From Opitutia bacterium ISCC 52 (GTDB lineage Bacteria; Verrucomicrobiota; Verrucomicrobiia; Opitutales; UBA2995), in contig CP076040.1 of the NCBI GenBank assembly GCA_014529675.2, forward strand, positions 3,739,894-3,803,893: a stretch of DNA of 64,000 nucleotides, given 5' to 3'. A program made the translations under genes and the position numbers. Each line of letters begins with the position of its first letter. Position 1 is the first letter of the stretch. Positions 36,434 to 46,500 of this stretch are shown here, one piece after another. Under the pieces are notes generated by a model. That model did not search any database and was not told the DNA's origin. It saw only the letters and a program-made list of their open reading frames with translations.

Positions 36434-38917
36434 ATGACTAACCTTGCGGAATTCCCCTGTATTACCAAATCAGGCACTCGAATAATTGCTCGCCTGCGCT
36501 TTGCCATGGTGTCGTTTTGCCTGGGCCTATTCCTCCTCGCTTCGGCTTCCTATGCGGCCAAAGAAGCAGCGAAAAACGACGAAGAGGAAACGACCGAGTC
36601 AGAAACCCACACCGACGACAATATCGTCAGTCAAAAAGATGAGGTAAAGCTGGTAGACGACTCCTCGGTAGCGGAGGCTGTAAAACGCCGCCCGGATCTC
36701 AATTTTGCGAACGTCACCATCGATGGTGAAAGTTCCGGGGTATCCCTTTCCAGCCTAGAGGCAGAAGATGTGGAATCGGTTGAAGTGATGAAGGCCGTCA
36801 CTCCCGATATCGACGCAGACTCACGCGGTGGATCCATCAGCTTGAAGACCCGCCCCTCTTACGCGCAATCACGCCGAGCAACTTCAGTAGAAGGATCTTT
36901 GTATTATGACTCTTTGGATTCCGCCAAAGGATATCGAGGAAAACTCTCTTTTAGTGGGCCTATAAATAAAGCCCGCACATTAGGCGCACGTGCATCGGTA
37001 ACATACCGAGATTCTCCCTACTTTAATAATACCCTCTACCAGGACTGGCAGTCGAAGGAGGTTGAAGGAGAGAAGGAATTTGTCCTCCGAGATACCGGCA
37101 TCGGAACCTTTCAGCGAACAACCAAAGAATTCGAATACAGTGTAGCATTGGATTATAAATTGAGCGATTCCATAGACCTCTACCTTCGAAACACAGCCGA
37201 GTCCACGGACTATCACACGGCTTACAATGTAAACAAGTTTCGTTTCTTTCGGGGCGATTACCTTCAGGTCGACGAGCTAGGAGCCAATGCAGAATCGGCT
37301 GATGTTCGAAATTCAATCTGGCGTTACGACACAAGAAGCGACGAAGTCGAATCCACCCTGGGTGGAACCTACGAGAAAAACAACTTGATAGTAGATTTTA
37401 AACTCACCTACAAGGATGACGAGATCGAATACCTCAATTACTTTACCGCAGACTTCGTCCAAGATGACGTTGATTTGCGCTACGACCTATTCGACCCCAA
37501 GTTCCCGACCACCACGGTGACCAACGATAGCGACCTGAATGACCTGTCGAGATATGAATTCGAAGATTTGGTAGATCGCTACTATCTCGGAGATGAATCT
37601 GACACCATCAGCGCTATCAATATCAAGTGGGACGATCTGTTCGAGAAACGTAATGCGTTTATCAAGCTCGGCTATAAATCCAGAGTGAGGGACTATAGTC
37701 GTATCACGCAGTATGATATTTACGATGACTACGACGGTTCATTTACGATAGCGGATGTGCCTTCCGATCTGAGATTTCCCGATTTGCTCGATGGTCGTTA
37801 TGTTTTAGAAAACATAGCTGACGGCGAAGATGCCCAAGCTTTCTTTGAGGACAACATCGATAGCTTTACCCTCAACGAACGCCGCACTCGCGAAAACAGT
37901 GATCCGAACAATTACACGGTGAACGAGACCGTAGACGGAATCTACGGCATGATCAATATGGAGCTAGGAAACTGGCGTGCCATTCTTGGAGTTAGGAGTG
38001 AAGAAACGAGCATCGATTTCGTAGGCAACGAAGTGCTTCTGGACCAAAACGATCTGGGTGAAACCGTTTACGTGGGTACCAACTCCATTCCTGGAACGTC
38101 CAACTATGATAACCTGTTTCCTAACGCTCACTTCCGATATAATTGGAGTGATACCATCACCTTGATTGGCTCATACACACAAACGATCGATCGCCCGGCT
38201 TACACCTACATCGTTCCCTACCGTCGTGTGAATCTGGAAGAGATGGAAATCGAGGAAGGCAATCCCGATCTCAAACCGACCGTTTATACGAACTACGACT
38301 TGTCAGTGGACGTTGAGTTACCGAGCCACGCACTTCTTTCAGTGGAGTTGTTTAACCGTTCTGTAGAGGACTTTGTCTTTAGCCAGAAACAAATCCTGAG
38401 TAGTGGGATCTATCAGGGGTTTGAACTCGAAAGCTATGAGAACAGTGCCTCTGCCGATATTCAGGGAGCAACATTCACCTGGCGTCAACCTCTCGACACA
38501 TTCCATCTACCTGAGGGATTGTCATTGAATGCCAACTACACGAAACAGAAATCGGAGATCGAGTACCCAGCACGCCCCGGTGAAACACTGCCTCTCACCC
38601 GCATGCCGGACAATGAGCTCAAGCTGACACTCTCCTACCAAAACGAGAAATTCTTTGCCCAAGTGCGTTACGCTTACGAAGACCTCGTTCCCAGCCGAAT
38701 TGCGGGCAATCCCGACGAAGATCTTTATTACTTGGAGAATGGACAAATCGACCTCAGCTTAACCTATCAGCTGAGAAAGAATGTGCGACTATTTGCCGAT
38801 GTTCAAAATTTGACCAACGAACCCTACTACGATCGCTACGAAGGTGATAGCAGTCGACCAGCAGGATTTCGTCACTTACCGTGGACCATGTCGTCAGGGG
38901 TAAGAGTAGAGCTTTAG
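36434..38917 (+). CDS. TonB-dependent receptor with shortened plug domain
   Basis: An 827-residue outer-membrane receptor with a signal peptide (residues 20-40) and a Glu/Asp-rich linker. The plug is compressed: DDSSVAEAVKRRPDLNFANV is followed almost at once by TIDGE...SSLEAEDVESVEVMKAVTPD and DIDADSRGGSISLKTR. Relatives of this type carry an extra segment with V-S-V-R-G-L-x-P-x-Y between these parts, and I do not see it. The barrel region from about residue 150 looks complete and ends RHLPWTMSSGVRVEL. It may be a specialised or plug-reduced receptor. No SusD-like gene is adjacent. Substrate unknown; the neighbouring quinoprotein hints at a carbohydrate. Confidence 0.82.
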   Translation: MTNLAEFPCITKSGTRIIARLRFAMVSFCLGLFLLASASYAAKEAAKNDEEETTESETHTDDNIVSQKDEVKLVDDSSVAEAVKRRPDLNFANVTIDGESSGVSLSSLEAEDVESVEVMKAVTPDIDADSRGGSISLKTRPSYAQSRRATSVEGSLYYDSLDSAKGYRGKLSFSGPINKARTLGARASVTYRDSPYFNNTLYQDWQSKEVEGEKEFVLRDTGIGTFQRTTKEFEYSVALDYKLSDSIDLYLRNTAESTDYHTAYNVNKFRFFRGDYLQVDELGANAESADVRNSIWRYDTRSDEVESTLGGTYEKNNLIVDFKLTYKDDEIEYLNYFTADFVQDDVDLRYDLFDPKFPTTTVTNDSDLNDLSRYEFEDLVDRYYLGDESDTISAINIKWDDLFEKRNAFIKLGYKSRVRDYSRITQYDIYDDYDGSFTIADVPSDLRFPDLLDGRYVLENIADGEDAQAFFEDNIDSFTLNERRTRENSDPNNYTVNETVDGIYGMINMELGNWRAILGVRSEETSIDFVGNEVLLDQNDLGETVYVGTNSIPGTSNYDNLFPNAHFRYNWSDTITLIGSYTQTIDRPAYTYIVPYRRVNLEEMEIEEGNPDLKPTVYTNYDLSVDVELPSHALLSVELFNRSVEDFVFSQKQILSSGIYQGFELESYENSASADIQGATFTWRQPLDTFHLPEGLSLNANYTKQKSEIEYPARPGETLPLTRMPDNELKLTLSYQNEKFFAQVRYAYEDLVPSRIAGNPDEDLYYLENGQIDLSLTYQLRKNVRLFADVQNLTNEPYYDRYEGDSSRPAGFRHLPWTMSSGVRVEL

Positions 38918-40623
38918 GTTTGCTTCTTCCCATTCACCCGCGGTGGGTATCGTTCGAGAAATTTGTTTTCGGAATCGACCGTACCAATCACGACCAGCTC
39001 ATCCCCTTCCTGAAATACGGATTCGGGCTGCGGATTCACAACGGTGACATCCTGACGCCTCACGCCTACGACGCTGCATCCAGTCTCCTGACGCACATTG
39101 CAATCGAGCAACGATTTACCAACAAATTCATCTGGCAGGTGCACCTTAAACAGGCCTAACCCTTCCGCCACTGTGAGTAGTCGATCATCACGCAATACAT
39201 TGAGCACGGCACCTGCACCCATGCCAGCGTAGGACATAACGAAATCGGCTCCTGCACGATGAAGGTTTGAAATATTCCGCTCCAGATTCGCCCGAGCGAT
39301 CATCTGGATATCCGGCCGAATCCGACGAATAAAAATGGCCAAGTAAACATTGGTATCGTCATCGTGAGTCGTAAGGATCACAGCCGGAGCTTTCAGGATG
39401 CCTGCTTCCTCCAGCGTCTTGCGCTTAAAGGCATCGCCACTGACATAGTTCTCCGGATCCCGGATTCGCTCAGGCAAGCGCTCAATGATACGATAGTCCA
39501 CACCACGAGCAGCAAGAGACCGACCCGCTGATCGACCCACTCTACCACCACCAATGATCACAATCGGAGCTGAGCTGACCGGCCGTGAAAAGAGCTGATT
39601 GAAGGCAGAGATGTGTTGGGGTGTTCCAGCTAACACAAGTACGGTGTTTTCCGTCATCCGTGTGTGAGCTAAAGCAGGCTGAAAACTCCCCCGTTCCCAA
39701 ACACCAATAGCACCGACTCCAGTCAGAGCACGCAATTGACTCTCAGCCAAGGTCTGCCCCACCAGTTCTGTTCGATTGATTGGCGCTTCTGCCACAGCCA
39801 GTTCATCAAATTGACCTAACAAATTGGCCACATGATCCCCAGAACTACACCGACGGGCTAAGGATTGGCCCATCATCTCGGGCAGATGAATCACTTGATC
39901 CACGCCGGAGAGCTGAAGGACTTCTTTGGCTGACTCTCGTGAAACGGTCGAAATGATCCGCACTTCAGGAGCAATTTCTCTAGCCGTGAAAGTTGCATTG
40001 GTATTGGAGGTATCGGACCCGGTTGCCGCAAGCACTGCAGCATTCTTCAAACGAACCGCCTCATAGGTAGCAGGATCGTCCAAATCTCCCAGCACTACCC
40101 GGATTCCCAACTCGGTTAACTCCCGAGCTTCTTCCAAGGTAGGAATCATGACCACGTATTCGTAGCCATAGGTAGGCAGTTTCTTAATCAAATTGGCCGA
40201 AACACTATCCCACTGAGTAAGTACTACATGCCCCTTCGTATCCTCAGGAAGCTTTCTCGGCGTTGCAGCCTCCTGTTGGGCCTGCATCCAGGGTGCGTAA
40301 AAGAATTCGATAAAAGTAAAAGGCAACAGCACCAATAGGAACACCATCCCGGTCCCTAAAACCACCATAGAGAAAATCCGTCCAAGGTCGGTATGAAACG
40401 TGATGTCTCCGAAGCCCAAAGTAGACATCACAGTCAAGGTCCAGTAAAAGCCAGTTGCCCAGGAATACTCCTGTCCCTCCCTGGCCATCAACATATGAAA
40501 CAATACGCTGTAGGTGGAAATAAGTAGTAGAAGAACAATCAAGAGCCGAACCAGTATCATCAGGTTGCGACGCTGAGTCCGAGTATTGAGCAAGTAACCA
40601 AATACAGCCGGTGAGAATTTCAT
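38914..40623 (-). CDS. Potassium channel with two RCK domains
   Basis: A 569-residue protein. Two membrane helices (residues 21-45 and 84-108) flank a pore loop with the selectivity filter STLGFGD (residues 67-73), a TVGYGD variant. Two TrkA_N/RCK domains follow: GHVVLTQWDSVSANLIKKL at about residue 131 and PIVIIGGGRVGRSAGRSLAA near 343. A TrkA_C domain closes the protein (VHLPDEFVGKSLLDCNVRQE). This architecture gates K+ flux by ligand binding to cytoplasmic RCK octamers. The first RCK lacks a full GxGxxG, so nucleotide binding may reside in the second. It converges with the receptor gene; the stops overlap by 4 bp. Confidence 0.9.
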   Translation of the reverse strand: MKFSPAVFGYLLNTRTQRRNLMILVRLLIVLLLLISTYSVLFHMLMAREGQEYSWATGFYWTLTVMSTLGFGDITFHTDLGRIFSMVVLGTGMVFLLVLLPFTFIEFFYAPWMQAQQEAATPRKLPEDTKGHVVLTQWDSVSANLIKKLPTYGYEYVVMIPTLEEARELTELGIRVVLGDLDDPATYEAVRLKNAAVLAATGSDTSNTNATFTAREIAPEVRIISTVSRESAKEVLQLSGVDQVIHLPEMMGQSLARRCSSGDHVANLLGQFDELAVAEAPINRTELVGQTLAESQLRALTGVGAIGVWERGSFQPALAHTRMTENTVLVLAGTPQHISAFNQLFSRPVSSAPIVIIGGGRVGRSAGRSLAARGVDYRIIERLPERIRDPENYVSGDAFKRKTLEEAGILKAPAVILTTHDDDTNVYLAIFIRRIRPDIQMIARANLERNISNLHRAGADFVMSYAGMGAGAVLNVLRDDRLLTVAEGLGLFKVHLPDEFVGKSLLDCNVRQETGCSVVGVRRQDVTVVNPQPESVFQEGDELVVIGTVDSENKFLERYPPRVNGKKQT

Positions 40624-40798
40624 GCGAACAAGTAAGAGCGACTACTTAAAGCAGATATGGGGAAGAGTTGAAATAGTTTTTCGGTACACAATACAATCGA
40701 ATCGGTGACTCCATTAAGAGCTCTCATTCCATCCGACGCACGATGAATGTCAACGCCTGGGAAATGATCCTCCTTTCTTTAGAAATTGAGGAAGAAGG

Positions 40799-40888
40799 TA
40801 ACCACGAATGGACACGAATATTACCAAAGACAAAAAATACCCGAATTCTGTATTCTAATTCGTGTCTATTTGTGGCCATTCGTGGTTA
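40799..40888. repeat. Inverted repeat with ACCACGAATGG arms
   Basis: The left arm TAACCACGAATGG-ACACGAAT (40799-40819) pairs with the right arm at 40858-40888. The right arm carries the same sequence plus a 10-base insertion (CCACAAATAG on the left-arm strand). The spacer is AT-rich. Repeats of this ACCACGAATGGACACGAAT type are found between genes of many bacteria. Confidence 0.82.
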
Positions 40889-41191
40889 ATTTTTAAAACT
40901 ATTATACGCCACTACTTAAGTAATTCACTCCTACACATATTCAGCGCAGAATAAACCTGCCTGCCACGGTATTGAATGAGTCATTGTCCTTCCCCTGTAG
41001 AACAGAAACACTAAAGGCACTGAAAATGAAGGATAAGAATAAAGGCACCACATGAATAAACTGTGCAGAGACCCTAGAGTTTTCAAGAAAGACCTGCCCC
41101 CAATCCTTCTAATACGGACCGAATAGAAATTGGTCCCTACTTAATAAGCCGTCCGCGAGCTACGACTTGGATTCTGGCGTCGGGATTGAGT

Positions 41192-41288
41192 CAAGATGTC
41201 GGCATTGACGAACGAGTGGCGATAGAGCGCACGTTGGTGCGTGACTGAGCCATAAGAGAGGAACATCCGGCATGTTGGCCAAAGGATG
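41192..41288 (-). repeat. Dispersed intergenic repeat, copy B
   Basis: The reverse complement aligns along about 100 bp with 21573-21680, including a block of 20 identical bases around ACGCACCAACGTGCG. The two copies are inverted and about 20 kb apart. Confidence 0.75.
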
Positions 41289-41388
41289 GTTCTAAAACAA
41301 TCACCAGCGACATCAACTCACTCAACTAACATCCCTCAAACAAAAGAATTAAACTCACATTTAAAACCATCCGGTCCAGGCACCAGAA

Positions 41389-43536
41389 TCAAGGCAATGC
41401 GAAACAGTAGTAGCTGTCCCCAGGCTTCGTCTGCAGCTTGCTTCCTCCCCCACCGGCAATGACTACGTACTGCCGTCCATCCATTTCGAAGGTCGCAGGA
41501 GTTGCATATCCGGCCGCATCCAGTTGATAGGTCCACAAGATCTCTCCGGTCGCTTTATCAAACGCACGGAAACGTTCGTCCTTGGTGGCGCCGATGAATA
41601 CCAGCCCTCCGGCAGTCACCATGGGACCCCCAATGTTAAAGGTGCCGGTATCTTCAACCCCTTTGGCTTCGAGCGCGGGATAGGTACCCAGGGTTTTGGA
41701 CCAGACAAAATCACCTGTATTCAGGTCAATGGCGTGGAGCTGCCCCCAAGGTCGCTTGTTGATGGGATAGCCCTCTTGATCGTGCAGATCCTTATGTCCG
41801 TTCATCACGTAAGGGATGTTATTTCGCCAGGTAAGAGCAACCTCACTGGTTTTGATTTTCTCCTCATCGCGATCACGAAACAGGAAGGCCAGGATACTTT
41901 GTTTTTCTATCTCATGAAAGGGAGCAAAGGAAGGCATTGAGCCACGTCCTTCCTGGATCACTTGGTAAACTTCTTCCCGGGACAAACGCTCCTTCACGGT
42001 CCGTAACGCGGGCAGCTCCATCCCAGGAATCTTCCCCGCGTCATCCAAGCCATGACAGTTCGAACAAATCCCCTGGTAGATATCCTCTCCCAACTCCCAT
42101 AGCGGCATCTCTTCTTTCTCCGTGGCCTTCTTCATGGAAGTGTATTCGGCTTCATTGGACACATTGATATAAAGAATATTAGTTTCCGGATCAAAACCAG
42201 GACCTGGCCACTCGGAACCTCCGTTAAATTGCGGCATGAGGATCGTCTTCTCAAAACCCGGTGGTTTGTAGAGCGGTCCATATTTAAAGTCTTTGAGCAA
42301 GTCTAAGACAAAAGCGCGTGACTCCGGCGTTAGATCTGTGACATCCTCCAAATCAAAACCGATTCGCCCATAGGGTAATGGCTTTGTAGGAAACGGTTGC
42401 GTGCGGGAGGTTTCCTCGCCCCATATCTCCGATTGAGGTACAGGGCGCTCCTCCACCTCGAAAATGGGTTCCCCCGTCTCCCGATCAAAGACGAACAATA
42501 AAGCAATCTTGGTAGCCTGAGCCACGGCATCAATCTGTCGGCCATCTTTCTCAACCGTTACAAGCACCGGAGGCATGGGTAAGTCGTAGTCCCAGATATC
42601 ATGATGTGTGATTTGAAAATGCCAGATGCGTTCACCCGTTTCCGCATAGAGCGCCAGAACACAGTTAGCAAAGAGGTTGTCCCCTACCCGATCACCGCCG
42701 TAGCCGTCGTAGCTGGGCGCTCCGGTAGCGGCAAAGACGATACCCCGCTCGGAATCGAGCGTGAGTCCCGACCAGGCATTGGCTCCACCGTTTCGTTTGT
42801 AGGAATCAGGCGACCAGGTCTCGTATCCGTATTCACCCGGATGTGGAATGGTGTGAAAGATCCATTTCCGTTCACCGGTGCGGATGTCGAAACCCCGGAT
42901 GTGACCAGGGGCCGCTTGCGCAGGCCCTTCCCCCACCGAACCTCCGATAATGAGAATGTCTTTGTAGACCACACCCGGTGCCCTCGGAGAGTAGGAACGC
43001 AAAATACCGTCCGTGTCGAGCTGCTCTCGCATGTCGAGACGACCCTCGACCCCGAAGCTCTTGATCGGTTCGCCCGTCGCGGCATTGAGCGCATAGTAGT
43101 AGTCACTGGCTCCTACATAGATCCGTTTGTCGGGCCCATCTTCCCAATACAATAATCCACGCGAGTAACCTAGCACCTTATCTCCATCATGCGGGTCGAA
43201 TCGCCAGATCTCTTCACCAATCAGTGCGTTAATCGCTACCGCTTTTTGGCCAGGTGTGGTTAGATACATCACTCCATCAACGACGATCGGATTGCACTGG
43301 ATAGTGGAACGCAGGGTCTCCCCTTTATCATCCGCCCGGTAGCGCCACACCAGTTCGAGCTGGTCCACATTGCCCCGATTGATCTGATCGAGCTCGGAGT
43401 ATTTGGTCCCCTTCAGGTCCCCATTGTAGACCTGCCACTCACGTTGGCTGTTGCGAGGGTCTTCGTTACCCAAAACCGCACTCGTAAAATGCAGAATGGC
43501 AAGAGCAGAAGTAGCTGCTATACGTCTTGGCTTCAT
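41389..43536 (-). CDS. PQQ-dependent dehydrogenase with inserted cytochrome c domain (paralogue 2)
   Basis: A 715-residue secreted quinoprotein. It has a signal peptide (residues 1-23) and an eight-bladed propeller (LELVWRYRADDKG, IRTGERKWIFHT, ALYAETGERIWHFQITHHD, KATGEILWTYQLDAAGY). An inserted cytochrome c domain carries C491-S-N-C494-H495. Blades, inserted haem domain and length match the protein at 34035-36185, so the two are paralogues separated by a receptor and a K+ channel. Differences in the loops (YWEDGPDKRIYVGASDYY versus the paralogue) suggest different substrates. Its ATG overlaps the stop of the tricorn-like gene by 4 bp, so it is the downstream member of an operon. Confidence 0.9.
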   Translation of the reverse strand: MKPRRIAATSALAILHFTSAVLGNEDPRNSQREWQVYNGDLKGTKYSELDQINRGNVDQLELVWRYRADDKGETLRSTIQCNPIVVDGVMYLTTPGQKAVAINALIGEEIWRFDPHDGDKVLGYSRGLLYWEDGPDKRIYVGASDYYYALNAATGEPIKSFGVEGRLDMREQLDTDGILRSYSPRAPGVVYKDILIIGGSVGEGPAQAAPGHIRGFDIRTGERKWIFHTIPHPGEYGYETWSPDSYKRNGGANAWSGLTLDSERGIVFAATGAPSYDGYGGDRVGDNLFANCVLALYAETGERIWHFQITHHDIWDYDLPMPPVLVTVEKDGRQIDAVAQATKIALLFVFDRETGEPIFEVEERPVPQSEIWGEETSRTQPFPTKPLPYGRIGFDLEDVTDLTPESRAFVLDLLKDFKYGPLYKPPGFEKTILMPQFNGGSEWPGPGFDPETNILYINVSNEAEYTSMKKATEKEEMPLWELGEDIYQGICSNCHGLDDAGKIPGMELPALRTVKERLSREEVYQVIQEGRGSMPSFAPFHEIEKQSILAFLFRDRDEEKIKTSEVALTWRNNIPYVMNGHKDLHDQEGYPINKRPWGQLHAIDLNTGDFVWSKTLGTYPALEAKGVEDTGTFNIGGPMVTAGGLVFIGATKDERFRAFDKATGEILWTYQLDAAGYATPATFEMDGRQYVVIAGGGGSKLQTKPGDSYYCFALP

Positions 43537-46500
43537 TTCCTAAATGCTTCAGGTCGATTCTCAAAAGACAGATCAGGAAACTCCGGTGCTTCCGGCACTT
43601 CACGCGGATCCTTTTCCAACTCTTTTAACAGGTACTCGATCCCTGCCTCGAGCTGGGCATCTTGCCCGTTAAAGGTCGCATACGGAAGATTATCAAGCTC
43701 GATATCCGGAATCACACCGACTTGTTCCACCAGCCACTTTCCTTCGGGGCCGTAGACACCCATCATAGGAGCACGAGCGATTCCATTGTCAGATAGTCTA
43801 TTACCTGAGTGGAGCCAGATTTCGCCACCCCAAGTCCGAGTCCCTAGCACCTTCCCTAATTCCAATCGCTGGAATCCTTCAGCAAAGGCTTCGCCATCGG
43901 AAGCGGTCAACTCATTACATAAAACGAGGATGTGACCACGAAAGGCATACTGCATGTTCCATTCAGTAGCCGTGTCACGATTTTTCCAATACATCCAGGC
44001 GGTACGCATGAGTTTTTCCAGAATAAAACTTTCAATGTTTCCTCCCCGATTGTGCCGCACATCCACGATCAATGCCGGCCGATCAAAGATAGGATAAAAT
44101 TCGCGGTACCACTGCTCCAGATCGCTAGCCACCATCGACTGCAAGTGAACATAACCAATTTTATCATCACCCAATGTTTCAACTTTTAAACGACGCGTGT
44201 ATTCCCAATCGTCGTAGCGCAGGCCATAGCCGTTGTTCTTGGGTATAACAATGGCATCCTGTTCCTCACCGGAAGATTTGCGCACAGACAGTCTCACCTG
44301 TTTGCCGTTCTGATTTCTCAACAACTCGCCAATCGCTCTGGCCGAGAGTGTATCCACACCATTAACCTGCACAATGACATCTCCCACTTCGATATCCAAC
44401 TCGGGGTGATCTAACGGCGACCGTTCATTGGGATAGTCGGGATCAGCCTGGTAAATGTAGTCGATTCGATACCCCCCTGCCTCAGGATCTCTGACGAGTC
44501 GCCCACCTAAGGTTGGAACTCCCACATCATCCGGACCGTCACGCAAATCTCCACCACGGACACTGGTGTGTAAGGCAGACAGCTCGCCCACCATTCGCCC
44601 AATCAAGTCTGACAACTCGTCCCGGGTAGTTACTCGATCTACCAAAGGCAGATATTTTTCATGCATTGCATCCCAATCGACTCCGTGCATTCCAGGATCG
44701 TAAAAATAATCACGTTCCATTCGCCAGGCATCGGTAAAAATCTGCCGCCAATCCTCACGCACATTGATAGGAAAACTCCACTGGCTTAAATTTAACTTAG
44801 AGTCGTCAAGCTTGCTAGCCGGTTTCGGCGTGGCATTGATCACGTAAAAATCGTTACCTTTTAGAAAGGCTAGCTTTTCCCCATCCTGGGAAACCTGGAA
44901 ATTCCGAATATCCGAAGTGATCTGCTCCGGTTTCGGCTTCTCGTTCGTAATCTCCAAACCCATCAAGTGAGTCTTGGCACCGATGCCTGTATCCGACTTC
45001 GTAAAAAACAGGGCTTTGTCGTTTCCATGAAGCTGACCGTAGTTTCCCGCAGGAATGGGCACTTCCTGAACACGCCTTTGGATACCATCCAGATCGATCG
45101 CGATCAGGGTTTCTTCGTCTTGTTCTTCCTCTTCGCCTTGCTCTTGCTCTTCCTCTTTTGACTGCTCCGACTTAGATTCAGTTTCTTCTTCATCCTCATC
45201 CTCCTCTTCAACCTTCACGAGTTCATCGTCCGGACGGAAGGGCGATCGCAGCCCCTTTTGCAAGGACAGGTGAAAGAGCTTCATCTTTCGATCGAAATAG
45301 GGCTCCGGCTGCCGAGGCCCCCAAGGACTTCCCACCAAGGTCTTAAAGTTTCGATCGGAAAGAAAATACAACCACTCTCCATCCGGATGCCAGACTGGAT
45401 CAAAACTGTTGGCCCGATCGGATGTAAGCTCCGTAACCGAACCATCGGCCAGACTATACAAGTGAATCTGACGAAAGGTATTATAGCTATATTGCACAAA
45501 GCTAATCCACTGGCTGTCTGGAGACCAGCTTATGCCATCGATACCATGGTTGTTGGTGGAGATGATCTTCTGCTCACCCGTTTCCATCTCCAGTAACCAC
45601 AGATGATTGTTGAGATCAGAATAACTCAACCATTTGCCATCGGGTGAAGGCTTTCCCTCGAAGCGCAGTATCTCACCATCGTCTGTCAGCGTATTGGCTT
45701 CTCCGATACCATCTGCTGGATATTCAACAAACTCAAATTCGGAAGACTCATCGGACAAAGTGATGATCTTTTCTCCATCGGCTGAGAAGACAGCATCCCG
45801 GTAACGGACTCCAGGCTTTCTGGAAATTTGGACCAACCGGCCACTTTTTACCGGAACCACAAAGACCCTTCCTCGAGCGGTAAGCGCAACCTTTTCCCCT
45901 TCGGGATGAAGCGCGGCGTTGGTTATATAGTCAGTTGGTTTCTCGACCCAGTTTTCCCGGAGCTGATCCAGGTCACTTACCAATCGAATGGGAATGATTT
46001 GATCTCGCTTGGAGCGAACATCATAAAGCCATAGGTCGCCTGCCCGGTGATAGACAATGCGCCCCTCATTGAGGTAGGGTTGCCGAACATCAAAATCGAG
46101 GTGCTCTGTGTGCTGTTCCAAATCACTTCCATTTTCTTTCATCGACCAGAGGTTCATGGTGCCGTCCCGATCGGTTACAAAATACACACGCCCTTTCCAC
46201 CACATAGGGTGGTGACTCTCGCCAACATGATCCGTAGTGAGCTTGACGGCTTCCGCGTCACCTTCCTTAAAGCTCCATATTTGCCGGGCCGTCCCACCGG
46301 AGTAACGCTTGGTAACATTGCCATGAAAGGGAGGTCGAACAAAGAAGAGCGTTTCTCCGGAGTCATCGTAGTTTCCTTCGGAAGCCTGACTCAAAGGAAT
46401 CCGATTTTCCACATTGCTTTCAGTATCGATGGCTACCAATTGGCGATTCGGAAGCGTTGAGAAATGTTGAGTCGTATAGACCAGTTTCCCGTCCGGCGTC

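Larger units (their letters stand above)
40624..41388. other. 765-bp intergenic region with two repeats
   Basis: No gene supported. It contains an inverted repeat at 40799-40888 and copy B of the dispersed element (41192-41288). Short ORFs are repeat-derived or weak. The promoter of the K+ channel should lie just right of 40623. Confidence 0.6.
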
